Assembly (NCBI GenBank): GCA_005792355.1 | Contig: SXSC01000382.1 | Location: 1-58,098, forward strand | DNA: 58,098 nt | Source of the DNA: Opitutaceae bacterium | GTDB taxonomy: Bacteria > Verrucomicrobiota > Verrucomicrobiia > Opitutales > Opitutaceae | Reading direction: 5' to 3' | Shown: positions 24,534 to 33,988 of the stretch, one piece after another | Position numbering within the stretch: the stretch's first letter is position 1 | How the letters are laid out: every line of letters begins with the position of its first letter | The notes under the pieces: model-generated | Database searches by the model: none | What the model was told of the DNA's origin: nothing | What the model saw: the letters and a program-made list of their open reading frames with translations, nothing else | Program-made: the position numbers and the translations under genes

Positions 24534-26786
24534 GTGTCCAAGAAACGCCACCACATCGCCTCCGCTCGTTCCGCTCCACCGAAGGGGAGCGCACCCGACG
24601 CCACGCCCGCGCGGGGCGTAGCAGCGGATTTCGCCGGCGAGACAAACCGGACTAAGGGTGCGGTCGGGGGAACACCCTCCCGCTCATGGCCGGCGCGGCT
24701 CTGGCGCAACACGAAGGAATTTTCCGGCGCGGCCGGCGATGCGCGCCTCCTGTGGCCGCGCTGGTTCGTGCTGCGTGGGGTGGGGCTCATCTTCGTGTGC
24801 GCATTCCTCGGGATCATCGTGGAGGGGCAGGCGCTGGCGGGCCCGAACGGGATCTCGCCAGCCGCGCTGTATCTCAAACACCTGCGGAGCGTGGTGCCCG
24901 GATTTTTCAGTGGGTTCGTCAACGCGCCCAGCCTTTTCTGGCTCGATGCGGGCGCGGGGGCGATCGCGGCCGTCGCGTGGCTCGGGTTCGGTTCGGCGGT
25001 GGCCCTCGTCCTTAATTTTTGGCCGCGGCTGTCCCTCTTTGGGTGTTGGGCGTGCTTTCTGTCTTTCGTTGCGACGTGGGCCGAGTTTACCCCGTCGCAA
25101 CAAGACGCGCTGCTACTGGAGGCGGCGTTGCTTTCGATTCCCTTCGCCCCACCCGGAGTCCGACCCGGTCTGGGCGCCGCGCACCCGCCACGGCCCCTCG
25201 CGGTCTTCATGATGCGCTGGCTGCTGTTGCGCGTGATGTTGCTCTCGGGTCTCGTGAAAGTCTTCTCGGACGGTCCCCTGTGGCGCAACTTCACCGCGAT
25301 GGACGTGATGTATGAGACAAGCCCCTCGCCGACCGTCGCCGGCTACTGGGTGCATCAGCTGCCGCATGGCTATCATGTTTTCGAGATTTGGTTCACCTAT
25401 GCGGCGGAGCTGCTCGCTCCGCTGCTCGCGCTGTTCGGCGGACGGCGCGGGCGGTGGCTGGCCTTTGGTCTCTGGACCATGCTGCAGGTGGGGATTCAGC
25501 TCACCACGAATTTCGGGTGGCTCAACACCGCCGCTTTCGCCTTGGGACTTCTGTTGCTCGACGACCAGATGCTCGCCTCTGCCGCCCGCCGACTGAGTTG
25601 GGCGGCGGTGCGTGATTTTTTCGCCCCGCGCGTGGCGTCGCGCGCGCCTGGTGCGATTTCGCCGTGGCGCTTGCACGGCCTGCGCGCGGCGCTCGGGCTG
25701 CATTTCGCGCTCACGCTGTATTACTTTGCCGATGCGTGCGGCGGGCCGTTCGAAAACCCGCCTGCTCCGGTCCGCCTCTTCGAGGCGTTTCGCAGCGCCA
25801 ACGGCTACCAGCTCTACGCGCGCTTCGAGCCGGCGCATTTCCAAATCGACCTGGCAGGCTCAAACGACGGCGGTCTCACGTGGCGGACCTATCCGCTCCG
25901 CCATCTGCCGCAGCTGCCGGAAAGTCGGCCGGAATTCATCGCGCCGTATTTCGCCCGTTTCGATTCGACGCTCCACCGCGCAAGTTTGCAGGGGTCCAAG
26001 CCCTCCATCATTGTGCCCACGGCCGCACACCTGCTGGCGTTGAACCCGCAGGTGCTGGCGCTGTTCGCGCGCGATCCGTTTAAGGATCGTCCGCCCACGG
26101 TCATTCGCATGCGCCGCTACCGCTTCACGTTCACCGATCCCGCCACGCTCGGCCGCACGGGCCGCTACTGGAACAAGGAATTTGCGGGCGACTACCAGCC
26201 GGCGATGTTCATCGATGAAAAGGGCAACATCGCCCAATTCGACCTGGGCCCCGCCGGCGCTGCGCTGCGGGCGGGCCATCAGGGGGCGGCCTACGCGGAC
26301 TACGAGCGGCAATATCGGCTGGGCAATCTCGAGGCCGGCTTCCGCCTCGCCGATATGATGTCGCGGGGCCTCGGGGTGCCCGTGCAGCCGGAACGGGTCT
26401 TCGCACTTTACTCCGATCTCGCTGGACGCGGCGAGGTAAAGGGCCTGCACAACGTCGCGGTCTGCCACGAACACGGCATCGGCGTCGCGCCGGATCTGGC
26501 GAAGGCCTGCGAGTATTATCGTCGCGCTGCGGAACTCGGGCACTTTGCGTCGCTGCACACGCTGGGCCGTCTTGCCGCCGAGGACCGGTTGACGCCGCGC
26601 CACGATGCGCTGGGGTTGGCCTCGCTCGCGATCGCGGCTGGCCGGGCGGCCGATGACGAAACCGCGCTGGCCTTCGTGCGCGCCAATCAGCCGGCGCTCG
26701 TGGCCAAACTGAAAACGCGGATGTCCGCGAGCGAGCTGGCAGAGGCCAGAGCGCTGGCGGCCGCGCGGCGGGGGGTGCCGCCGTAG
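24534..26786 (+). CDS. lipase-maturation-factor-like membrane protein with C-terminal Sel1 repeats
   Basis: A 750-residue integral membrane protein. Residues 1-60 are a basic, low-complexity N-terminus. From about 80 to 410 there are roughly eight or nine hydrophobic segments with LLLRVMLLSGLVKVFSDGPL and WRNFTAMDVMYETSPSP, close to the lipase maturation factor (LMF1) family pattern. Residues 420-560 form the soluble domain (RLFEAFRSANGYQLYARFEP). Residues 600-740 hold two to three Sel1-like alpha-repeats (ALYSDLAGRGEVKGLHNVAV, ACEYYRRAAELGHFASLHTL). In animals LMF1 helps fold lipases; the bacterial role is not established and no lipase gene is adjacent. The start is GTG; no ATG fits better. 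It lies alone behind a terminator. Confidence 0.75.
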   Translation: MSKKRHHIASARSAPPKGSAPDATPARGVAADFAGETNRTKGAVGGTPSRSWPARLWRNTKEFSGAAGDARLLWPRWFVLRGVGLIFVCAFLGIIVEGQALAGPNGISPAALYLKHLRSVVPGFFSGFVNAPSLFWLDAGAGAIAAVAWLGFGSAVALVLNFWPRLSLFGCWACFLSFVATWAEFTPSQQDALLLEAALLSIPFAPPGVRPGLGAAHPPRPLAVFMMRWLLLRVMLLSGLVKVFSDGPLWRNFTAMDVMYETSPSPTVAGYWVHQLPHGYHVFEIWFTYAAELLAPLLALFGGRRGRWLAFGLWTMLQVGIQLTTNFGWLNTAAFALGLLLLDDQMLASAARRLSWAAVRDFFAPRVASRAPGAISPWRLHGLRAALGLHFALTLYYFADACGGPFENPPAPVRLFEAFRSANGYQLYARFEPAHFQIDLAGSNDGGLTWRTYPLRHLPQLPESRPEFIAPYFARFDSTLHRASLQGSKPSIIVPTAAHLLALNPQVLALFARDPFKDRPPTVIRMRRYRFTFTDPATLGRTGRYWNKEFAGDYQPAMFIDEKGNIAQFDLGPAGAALRAGHQGAAYADYERQYRLGNLEAGFRLADMMSRGLGVPVQPERVFALYSDLAGRGEVKGLHNVAVCHEHGIGVAPDLAKACEYYRRAAELGHFASLHTLGRLAAEDRLTPRHDALGLASLAIAAGRAADDETALAFVRANQPALVAKLKTRMSASELAEARALAAARRGVPP

Positions 26787-27004
26787 GGAAAGCGGCTGGG
26801 CGCAGCGGGCCGCGTTCGAGCTTGATCGCTGAACGAAAGCGCAGCCACGGCAACGGCCTTGTTTTGGGCTCCGCCATTGCAGTCGGCTTTCCCCTTCTTC
26901 GCCAAGCGCACCGGCTGCCGACATACTTTTCCAAAGCTGTCTTTTTCCCGCTCGAATTGCACCGCAACGACCCACCCCATCGCACGTTCTACACTCAACC
27001 CAGC

Positions 27005-27184
27005 ATGAACCTCAATCTGTCTCCGACCTCCCCCCGCGTCGCCTCCATTGGCGCGACGCCTGCTCCCGGCGCCGCCCCCGTCGAGCCGCGCGTGCTCGTG
27101 AAACTTTTTGGCGGCCAGGGCACGATGAATGTCCCCTCGTGGTCGCCCGACAGCGCCCGCCTCGCCTACGTTCGTTACCAGCCG
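27005..27184 (+). pseudogene. remnant of a TolB/WD40-like beta-propeller gene
   Basis: An ATG at 27005 opens a frame whose residues 30-60 read RVLVKLFGGQGTMNVPSWSP followed by DSARLAYV, the start of a TolB-type propeller blade. Similarity ends near 27184 and the frame runs into unrelated sequence. It is a 5' fragment of a longer gene. The parent gene cannot be named. Confidence 0.4.
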
Positions 27185-27258
27185 GTCGTTCGTCGCCCCG
27201 TTGCGCATCTTTGGTCCGTCGCAAACGTCGTTTGTCAGAGTGGCACGAAACGAGGTCA

Positions 27259-27429
27259 GCTAACCCCATCTTGCCTGATTCGACGAATCATTTCCAAGAC
27301 ATCGAACTCGCGTAGGAAATCGCTTGGGCGCGCGGCTACCGCCGCATCGGCCTCGTCCTTTCCCAGGAGGAGGAAGTCCGCACGCTCGGCCGGCTGCACG
27401 CCGTTCCGCCGCCGGCACCGCACAACCTA
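27259..27429 (+). pseudogene. remnant of a LacI-family transcriptional regulator
   Basis: Translating frame 1 gives STNHFQDIELA, a stop (TAG, 27313-27315), then EIAWARGYRRIGLVLSQEEE and VRTLGRLHA. This matches the periplasmic-binding-protein-like domain of Opitutaceae-type LacI regulators, where Trp is expected at the stop (TGG to TAG). No DNA-binding domain remains and the frame ends soon after. It would have been a sugar-responsive repressor. Confidence 0.55.
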
Positions 27430-27491
27430 ATACCGTCGACGCGCGTCATGCTGCCACACGCTAAAGTTGCCCGCCGCTCCGGATTTTTTCC

Positions 27492-29786
27492 ATGCCCTTT
27501 CCTCGTTCGCTCACTGCCTCCCCGGTCTTCGCCAGTCTGATGCTGGCTGCAGGCTTCGCGGTTCGAACCGTCGCGGCAACCGTCGATGCCAAGGAGGCTC
27601 TCGCCGGCGCCGAGGCCGCCTTTCAACGTGACATCCGGTCCTTCGTCGCCAAGCACTGCCAGACCTGCCACGGCGACGGCAAAGCGAAGGGCGATTTTTC
27701 ATTCGACGCCTTCAAGGATGCGCGATCGATGCAGAAGGCGCCGGAGCGTTGGGATACCGTCTTGGAAATGCTCCGTAAGCGCGAAATGCCGCCGGAGGAC
27801 GAGGAGCAGCCAACGGCACCCGAAGTCAGCGCGATGATCGCGTCGATTCAGGCCGTGCGGGCCACCCTGGAGGCCCACACGCCCCCCAACGCCGGTCGCG
27901 TGACGATGCGCCGGCTCAACAAGACCGAATATAACAACACCATTCGTGATCTGCTCGGAGTGGACTTCAAGCCGGCGGAGGATTTCCCCGCCGACGACGT
28001 CGGCTACGGCTTCGACAACATCGGCGACGTATTGTCGGTCTCACCGCTGTTGCTTGAGAAATATCTGTCCGCCACCGAATCGATCCTTGATCAGGCCATC
28101 ATCGTCGCGGAACTACCGCAGCCCACCAAGGCGGCCGTCGGCGCCCGGCGGCTCCCGGCCACCCTCGCCGCAGGCGAGATCGGGGGCCTGGCGTCGTTCG
28201 AGGCGGGCGATTATGTGGTTCGCGCCAAACTAGGCGCGAAGCCAGGTACCCATGCCGCCATCCGCGCGGCGTTGCGGATCGACGGCAAGGACGTGAAGGA
28301 ATTCACCGTTCGTCCGGCGGGCGCCGAGCCGGCGATGTTTGAAACGAAGCTGCGGATGAAACCGGGCACCCAGCGCCTGACCGTCGCGTTGGGGTCGCCC
28401 TCGCGCCGGCCGCAACCGAACGAAGCAGCACCCGCCCTCCACGTTGAGGGACTGGAGATCGAAGGCCCCTTCAACCCGCCCCCGCCGGTCTATCCGGCCG
28501 TGCATACCCGTCTGATGGCGCACAAGCCGGGCCTCGCACCACGCGAGGCAGCGAAGGAAATCATCGCACGGTTTGCGGCCCGGGCGTTCCGGCGGCCGTT
28601 GCGTCCGGGGGAAGTCGATAAGCCCCTCGTCTTTTTCGACGCATCGCAAAAACAGGGCGAACGATTCGAACTCGGTGTCCGCGCGGCGCTGTATCGGGTG
28701 TTGATGTCGCCCGACTTTCTTTTCCGCATCGAAATGGATCCGCCGGGCGCGGCGGTCGACGCGACCTACACGATCAATGAGCACGAACTGGCGAGCCGGC
28801 TCTCCTATTTCCTCTGGAACAGCATGCCGGACGACGAGCTTTCCTCGCTCGCCGCCAAGGGCCAGTTGCGCCGGAAACTCGCCGCCCAGGTTCGCCGCAT
28901 GGTGCTGGATCCCAAGTCAGCTTCGTTTCTTCAAAATTTCCCGGAGCAGTGGCTGACCCTGCGAAAACTGGATCTCATCTCGCCCGACCCGGGGATGTTT
29001 CCGGCGTATAACACCGGGCTCAAGGAGGCGATGATTCGCGAGAGCGTCCTGTTCTTCGGGGCGATCGCGCGCGAAGACCGCAGCATCCTGGAGCTGCTCA
29101 ACTCGAACTTCACCTTCGTCAACGAGCCGCTCGCCAAGCTCTACGGGCTGGAGGGCGTGCAGGGCGAGGCGTTCGTCCGCGTGACAGCGCCCCCGCACCG
29201 CGGCGGCGTGCTCACCATGGCCGGGATCCTCGCGCTCAACTCCAACGCCACCCGTACCTCGGCGGTGAAGCGCGGCAAATTCATTCTGGAGGAAATCCTC
29301 AACCTGCCGCCGCCGCCCCCGCCACCCAATGTGCCGCCGCTCGACGAAGGCCAGCAACTCACCGGCACGCAGCGGCAGATCATGGAGCAGCATCGCCAAA
29401 ATCCCTCGTGCGCCTCCTGCCACGAAAAAATGGATCCGCTCGGTTTTGCCTTCGAGAATTTCGACGCCATCGGCGCCTGGCGGGATAAAGACGCCGGCGG
29501 CTTCCCGATCGATGCCTCCGGCGTGCTGCCGGACGGGATGGCCTTCACCGGCGCCAGTGGCCTCAAGGGGGTGCTCGACCAGAAGCGGGATTTGTTCACT
29601 CGCAACCTCGTCGGAAAGACGCTCACCTATGCCCTCGGCCGCGGCTTGGAGTATTACGACCAGCCCGCCATCGCCCGGATCATGGCCGCACTCGCGAAAG
29701 ACGACCACCGCTTTTCCACCCTCATCACCGAAATCGTGCTCAGCGATCCCTTCCAAAAGAGAACCGTAAACCAGGAATCCCCATGA
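27492..29786 (+). CDS. DUF1592/DUF1588/DUF1585 family secreted cytochrome c-like protein
   Basis: A 764-residue exported protein of the Planctomycete/Verrucomicrobia cytochrome family. After a signal peptide (about 1-30) a haem c motif CQTCH lies at residues 56-60. DUF1587 follows (RVTMRRLNKTEYNNTIRDLL, about 136-200), then a carbohydrate-binding-like stretch, DUF1595 (FAARAFRRPLRPGE, about 357-420), DUF1592 (LASRLSYFLWNSMPDDELSS, 430-560) and DUF1588 (NSNATRTSAVKRGKFILEEI) with a second haem-type motif CASCH at 640-644. DUF1585 ends the protein (LVGKTLTYALGRGLEYYD). Its stop overlaps the start of the DUF1552 gene (ATGA), the usual pairing, so the two are translationally coupled. Function is not established; a role in extracellular redox chemistry is often suggested. 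Confidence 0.9.
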   Translation: MPFPRSLTASPVFASLMLAAGFAVRTVAATVDAKEALAGAEAAFQRDIRSFVAKHCQTCHGDGKAKGDFSFDAFKDARSMQKAPERWDTVLEMLRKREMPPEDEEQPTAPEVSAMIASIQAVRATLEAHTPPNAGRVTMRRLNKTEYNNTIRDLLGVDFKPAEDFPADDVGYGFDNIGDVLSVSPLLLEKYLSATESILDQAIIVAELPQPTKAAVGARRLPATLAAGEIGGLASFEAGDYVVRAKLGAKPGTHAAIRAALRIDGKDVKEFTVRPAGAEPAMFETKLRMKPGTQRLTVALGSPSRRPQPNEAAPALHVEGLEIEGPFNPPPPVYPAVHTRLMAHKPGLAPREAAKEIIARFAARAFRRPLRPGEVDKPLVFFDASQKQGERFELGVRAALYRVLMSPDFLFRIEMDPPGAAVDATYTINEHELASRLSYFLWNSMPDDELSSLAAKGQLRRKLAAQVRRMVLDPKSASFLQNFPEQWLTLRKLDLISPDPGMFPAYNTGLKEAMIRESVLFFGAIAREDRSILELLNSNFTFVNEPLAKLYGLEGVQGEAFVRVTAPPHRGGVLTMAGILALNSNATRTSAVKRGKFILEEILNLPPPPPPPNVPPLDEGQQLTGTQRQIMEQHRQNPSCASCHEKMDPLGFAFENFDAIGAWRDKDAGGFPIDASGVLPDGMAFTGASGLKGVLDQKRDLFTRNLVGKTLTYALGRGLEYYDQPAIARIMAALAKDDHRFSTLITEIVLSDPFQKRTVNQESP

Positions 29787-31126
29787 ATTCACCTCACCTG
29801 CACCGACGGACTTTTTTGCGCGGAGTCGGCACCACCATGGCCCTCCCGGTGTTGGAATCGCTCGTGCCGAGCTCCCTGCGGGCCGCCACGGCCGCCGCCA
29901 AAGCGCCGGTGCGCATGGCTTGGGTCTATATTCCGCAGGGCGCCTATATGCCCTACTGGATGCCGCAGGCCGAAAAGACGACCGCGAACTACGCCATGAG
30001 CGAATGCCTCCAGCCCATCGCCGAACATCGCAATGACCTGCTCGTGCTGGGCGGTCTCGCCTGCGACAAGGCCCGCGCCAACGGCGACGGCGGTGGCGAC
30101 CACGCGCGCGCGGGCGGCGCTTTTCTCACCGGTGCCCAGCCGAAAAAAACCGCCGGCCTCAATATCCGGGCCGGCGTCTCCGCCGATCAATTCGCTGCGG
30201 CGCACGTCGGCCAGAAGACGCGGTTCCCTTCGCTGGAACTCGCCATCGAGGGCTACCGCGGCAGCGGAAATTGCGACAGCGGCTACGCCTGCGTTTACGA
30301 ACACACACTTTCGTGGCGCGACGCCACCACGCCGCTCCCCAACGAAGTAAACCCCAAGCTGGTTTTCGACCGCCTCTTCGCCGACAAGCCGAACAACCCC
30401 GACACGATCGCCCGCAACAAACTGCGCGCAAGCGTGCTCGACGCCGTGCGGGCCGATGTCCGCGATCTCAACCGCAAGCTCGGCGGCAACGATCGCCACA
30501 AACTCGATCAATACCTCACAAGCGTGCGGGAACTGGAGCAGCAAATCATGCGCGCGGAGACGCTGTCGCCGCTCACGTTGCCGGACGACGTTTCCCGTCC
30601 CGCCGGCGTGCCCGCGGACTTGACGGAGCACATCCGGCTGATGACGGACCTGATGGTGCTCGCGTTCCAGACCGATGTGACGCGCATCTCCACGTTCATG
30701 CTGGGCCGCGAAGGCAGCGAACAAAAGTATCGCATGGTCGGCGTGACCGAAGGCCACCATACGATTTCGCACCACCAGAACAAACCGGAGAACCTCGCCC
30801 GGCTGAAGGCGATCAGCATCTACCAGATGCAGCAATTCGCCTATATGCTCAAGAAGCTGAAAGCCGTGAAGGAGGGCGACGGCACGTTGCTCGACAACTG
30901 CATGGTCGTCTTCGGCAGCGCCATCGCCGATCCCAACCGGCACGCGCACGAGGAGCTGCCCATCCTCCTCGCCGGTCGCGGCGGCGGCTCGATCAATCCG
31001 GGGCGCCTTGTCCGCTACGCGGAAAACACGCCGCTCAACAATCTTTGGATGTCCATGCTCGATCGCTTCGGCACCCCTGCCGAGCGCATCGGCGACAGCA
31101 CCGGCTTGCTGGGGCAGCTCACGTAG
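29783..31126 (+). CDS. DUF1552 family exported protein
   Basis: A 447-residue protein with a twin-arginine type leader, HRRTFLRGVGTTMALPVLES, indicating export in folded form. The body carries DUF1552 features: YIPQGAYMPYWMP, HARAGGAFLTG, SGYACVYEHTLSW and a C-terminal GSAIADPNRHAHEELPILLA, with an alkaline-phosphatase-like look. It overlaps the upstream DUF1592-type gene by 4 bp. This gene pair recurs in Planctomycetes and Verrucomicrobia, so the two products probably act together at the cell surface. The biochemical role is unknown. It is complete. Confidence 0.9.
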   Translation: MNSPHLHRRTFLRGVGTTMALPVLESLVPSSLRAATAAAKAPVRMAWVYIPQGAYMPYWMPQAEKTTANYAMSECLQPIAEHRNDLLVLGGLACDKARANGDGGGDHARAGGAFLTGAQPKKTAGLNIRAGVSADQFAAAHVGQKTRFPSLELAIEGYRGSGNCDSGYACVYEHTLSWRDATTPLPNEVNPKLVFDRLFADKPNNPDTIARNKLRASVLDAVRADVRDLNRKLGGNDRHKLDQYLTSVRELEQQIMRAETLSPLTLPDDVSRPAGVPADLTEHIRLMTDLMVLAFQTDVTRISTFMLGREGSEQKYRMVGVTEGHHTISHHQNKPENLARLKAISIYQMQQFAYMLKKLKAVKEGDGTLLDNCMVVFGSAIADPNRHAHEELPILLAGRGGGSINPGRLVRYAENTPLNNLWMSMLDRFGTPAERIGDSTGLLGQLT

Positions 31127-31198
31127 TCCCTTCCCGCCCGTTTCGCGCCGCCGCGCACAGTTGGGCACCGCACCAACCTGCCCTCCCACCCCGTTCCA

Positions 31199-33868
31199 AT
31201 GAAACGCATCCTGATTTCCTTCGGCTTGGTCGCGGCGGGCCTCACCACGCTGGTGGTCTCGGCGCAACCGGCGGCCGCGCCTCCGCCCGCGTCTCCCGCC
31301 GCGCCAGCCTCGGTGGATTCCGTCGCACCCACTGCCGGAGCTGGCGCCACCCCTCCGGCAATCGGTGCCACCCCTCCGCCGGCCGGTGCCGCTCGCGGCG
31401 GTCGAGGAGGTCGTGGCGGGCCACCGCCTGAAATGCCCCCGCCGCCGATTGTCCTCGTCCCCATGCCGCAGTCTCCGGCCACGCTCGAACTGCTGCTCCC
31501 GCCGGGAGCGACCGCCACCGTGGATGGCAAGGCAGCCGGCAGCCAGCGCGTGTTCAAGTTTGTCGAGTTTGACCGCAACACCGAGGTGCGGCGCGTGGAG
31601 GTGCAAGTGCAGCAAACTGACTCGACCGAGTCGAAGCGCTCGGTGGACCTCGTGCCCGGCCTGAGCGTGAGGGTGCCCGTCAACCTGCTCCCGGTCGATC
31701 AACCGAGCACGATTCTCACCGATTCGGCCGTCGCGGTTCTCGGGGCCTCCTTCAGTCCCAATGGCCGCCAGATCGCGACCGTCTCCGAAAATGGCGCCAT
31801 CGTGTTCTGGGACTTGGCGGCGGGACGGCCAATCAAAGCAATTTCTGGAAATGGCGAGGGAATGCTTTCCGTCACTTTCAGTCCGGACGGGCAAAGCCTG
31901 CTGACGAGTTCAGCCGACACGACGGCGGCTCTGTGGAACGTCAAGACTGGCCGCCTGGTCCGAAAATTCCGTGGCCACGCCACCGCCGTCAACTCCGCGG
32001 TCTTCAGCGCCGACGGCAAGAAAGTCCTGACCGGATCGACCGACAAGACGGCGATGCTCTGGGACGCCGACACGGGCGGGCAGATTCGCGTGTTCAAGGG
32101 CCACACCGATGAGGTCGTGGGCGTGGCGTTGAGCCCCGACGGGAAGACCATCGCCACCGCCTCCACGGATCGAAACGCGAAGCTCTGGAACGCGGATACG
32201 GGCGAAGTGCTTTTTTCCCTGCGCACCTTCGATACCGTCTCCGGCATCGAGTTCAGTCCCGATGGCAAACTGGTGGGCGCCTCCAATTTTTCCAACGCGG
32301 TCAATTTCTGGGATACCGCCACGGGCAAAGCCGTCGGTCAGACGCGGCGCGTCAACCTCGACCTCAACGCCTTCGCCTTCACGCCCGATGCGCGCCGCTT
32401 CTTTTCCGGCGGCAAGGACGCCACCGCCAAACTCTGGGACACTGCCACCCGCTTGATGGTGCGCGAATTTTCCGGTCACGCCACGGATGTGCAATCGGTA
32501 AAACCAAGCCCGGACGGCCGCCTGCTGCTGACCTCCTCGCGCGACGGCACGGCCCGCGTGTGGGATTTGGCGACCGGCATGGAACTCGTCGCGCTCACCA
32601 GCAGCAACGCCGGGAAAAACTGGGCGGCCGTCGCGCCCGATGGCCTCTACGACGGGTCGGAAGGCGGCCGGCGCATGATCGGTTATCGTTTTGCCAGCAA
32701 ACTGCCGGGCGCGTCGGTCGATCAATTTTTCGGACACTATTACCGCCCGGGGCTGCTCGCGGAAATTTTCCGCCACGAGCGCCCGATGGCCGCCGTGCAA
32801 TTGGGCCGGCAACCGCCGCCGGTTTTGAAAATCGTCGCGCCGAAAATCCGCTCCACCGCCGACGGGCAGGCCGTGATCGTGGTCGAAGCCGTGGACAAGG
32901 GCGGCGGAATCTCCGCGCCGCAGATTTTCAACCAGGGCGCGCGCCTCGCCGTGGAACCCGAAACCCGGCGTGACGGCGATACCGTTCGCTATTCGTTCAA
33001 GCTCAACCTCGCCCCCGGCTCGAACTCGATCCGCGTCACCGCCGCGTCGGGCGATGGCTCGTGGGAGGCAATCCCCGTCGAAGTCGAATTGACCTCCACC
33101 CATCGCCCCGATCGGAAAGGCCGCCTGTTCGTGCTAGCGGTGGGCCTCGACGATTCCCTCAAGGCCCCGTTGAACGCCCCACCCGCGATCGGCGACGCGC
33201 GCGCGGTGGCCGATCATGTTCAACGCCGCAGCGCCGGCCTCTACGATCGCGTCGATGTGGTCTCGGTACTCGGCTCGGACGCCACGCGCGCCCGCATCAC
33301 GGATACGCTGCTCGATCTCGCCGCCCTCAGCCAGCCGCAGGACACCGTCATGCTGCTCGTCTGTGGTCGCGGCACGCTGCTCGGCGATCGCTTCTACCTG
33401 GCCCCGCACGATCTGCGCCTCGGCTCCGCCGGCTGGGAGGCCGACGTGCGCGCGCAGGCCTTGGACGCGGACGACCTCGCGGCCACGCTGGGAACCGCAC
33501 CGGCCTTGAACCGCGTCATGATCCTCGATGTTGCCGACGCATCTCCCGCGGGCTCGAGCGGAAATTCGCCGGGCTTTGGCGTCCGCGCCGCGGTGGAGCG
33601 TTGGTCGCGGGCGCTGGGTGTTCATGCCTTCGCCGCGTGTGCGCGGGTTCCGTCTCCCCGCCCGGCGGGCGAAACCGCGCGCGGCTTGCTCACCAGTCTG
33701 CTGCTCGATCCGGCGGCGAACGGTGGCGGCGCGGCGAGCGTCGTGGAATGGTTCAACGCCGCCGCAGAGCGCGCGGGTCCGGCCCTCGAACGCCTCGGCG
33801 TCGATTCGCGGGTCTTGCAGCAAAGCACCAAGCCGAAAGGTTTTCCCCTGCTGGCCGCGGCAAAGTAA
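31199..33868 (+). CDS. WD40-repeat protein with C-terminal caspase-like (apparently inactive) domain
   Basis: An 889-residue exported protein. Residues 1-22 are a signal peptide, and 23-85 are rich in Pro, Ala and Gly. Seven WD40 repeats span about 174-467 (for example GHATAVNSAVFSADGKKVLT and the repeat endings ALWNVKTGR, LWDADTGG). Residues 468-640 form a linker with a beta-rich domain. A caspase-like (peptidase C14) fold spans 640-884: GRLFVLAVGLDDS, then LLVCGRGTLLGDRFYLAPHD and MILDVADAS. The catalytic GHG is GRG (Arg724) and the DAC is DVA (Ala779), so both dyad residues appear lost. It follows the DUF1552 gene by 72 bp in the same operon. It is probably a scaffold or sensor. Confidence 0.8.
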   Translation: MKRILISFGLVAAGLTTLVVSAQPAAAPPPASPAAPASVDSVAPTAGAGATPPAIGATPPPAGAARGGRGGRGGPPPEMPPPPIVLVPMPQSPATLELLLPPGATATVDGKAAGSQRVFKFVEFDRNTEVRRVEVQVQQTDSTESKRSVDLVPGLSVRVPVNLLPVDQPSTILTDSAVAVLGASFSPNGRQIATVSENGAIVFWDLAAGRPIKAISGNGEGMLSVTFSPDGQSLLTSSADTTAALWNVKTGRLVRKFRGHATAVNSAVFSADGKKVLTGSTDKTAMLWDADTGGQIRVFKGHTDEVVGVALSPDGKTIATASTDRNAKLWNADTGEVLFSLRTFDTVSGIEFSPDGKLVGASNFSNAVNFWDTATGKAVGQTRRVNLDLNAFAFTPDARRFFSGGKDATAKLWDTATRLMVREFSGHATDVQSVKPSPDGRLLLTSSRDGTARVWDLATGMELVALTSSNAGKNWAAVAPDGLYDGSEGGRRMIGYRFASKLPGASVDQFFGHYYRPGLLAEIFRHERPMAAVQLGRQPPPVLKIVAPKIRSTADGQAVIVVEAVDKGGGISAPQIFNQGARLAVEPETRRDGDTVRYSFKLNLAPGSNSIRVTAASGDGSWEAIPVEVELTSTHRPDRKGRLFVLAVGLDDSLKAPLNAPPAIGDARAVADHVQRRSAGLYDRVDVVSVLGSDATRARITDTLLDLAALSQPQDTVMLLVCGRGTLLGDRFYLAPHDLRLGSAGWEADVRAQALDADDLAATLGTAPALNRVMILDVADASPAGSSGNSPGFGVRAAVERWSRALGVHAFAACARVPSPRPAGETARGLLTSLLLDPAANGGGAASVVEWFNAAAERAGPALERLGVDSRVLQQSTKPKGFPLLAAAK

Positions 33869-33988
33869 CCCCAACGTCCCCCTCGCCATCGTTTTCACGC
33901 GATCGCGGCGCGGTCGATCCGTTTGAAACCTCCGTTGGCCCATCTTGGGCATTGCTCTCCGCATTTCGCGTCCGAGTCTTTTCACGCC

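Noticed and set aside
26822..27430. A complete 202-residue gene over the gap before the DUF1592 gene
   Set aside because: The frame mixes a propeller fragment with out-of-frame LacI-derived sequence and Arg/Ser-rich shadow translation; it is debris.
29789..31894. Minus-strand open frame of 701 codons opposite the DUF1552 gene
   Set aside because: Low-complexity Arg/Gly-rich translation with no leader or domain; the plus strand carries a complete DUF1552 protein.
32841..33868. Active caspase or metacaspase effector
   Set aside because: The positions of the catalytic His and Cys are Arg724 and Ala779, so protease activity is not supported.
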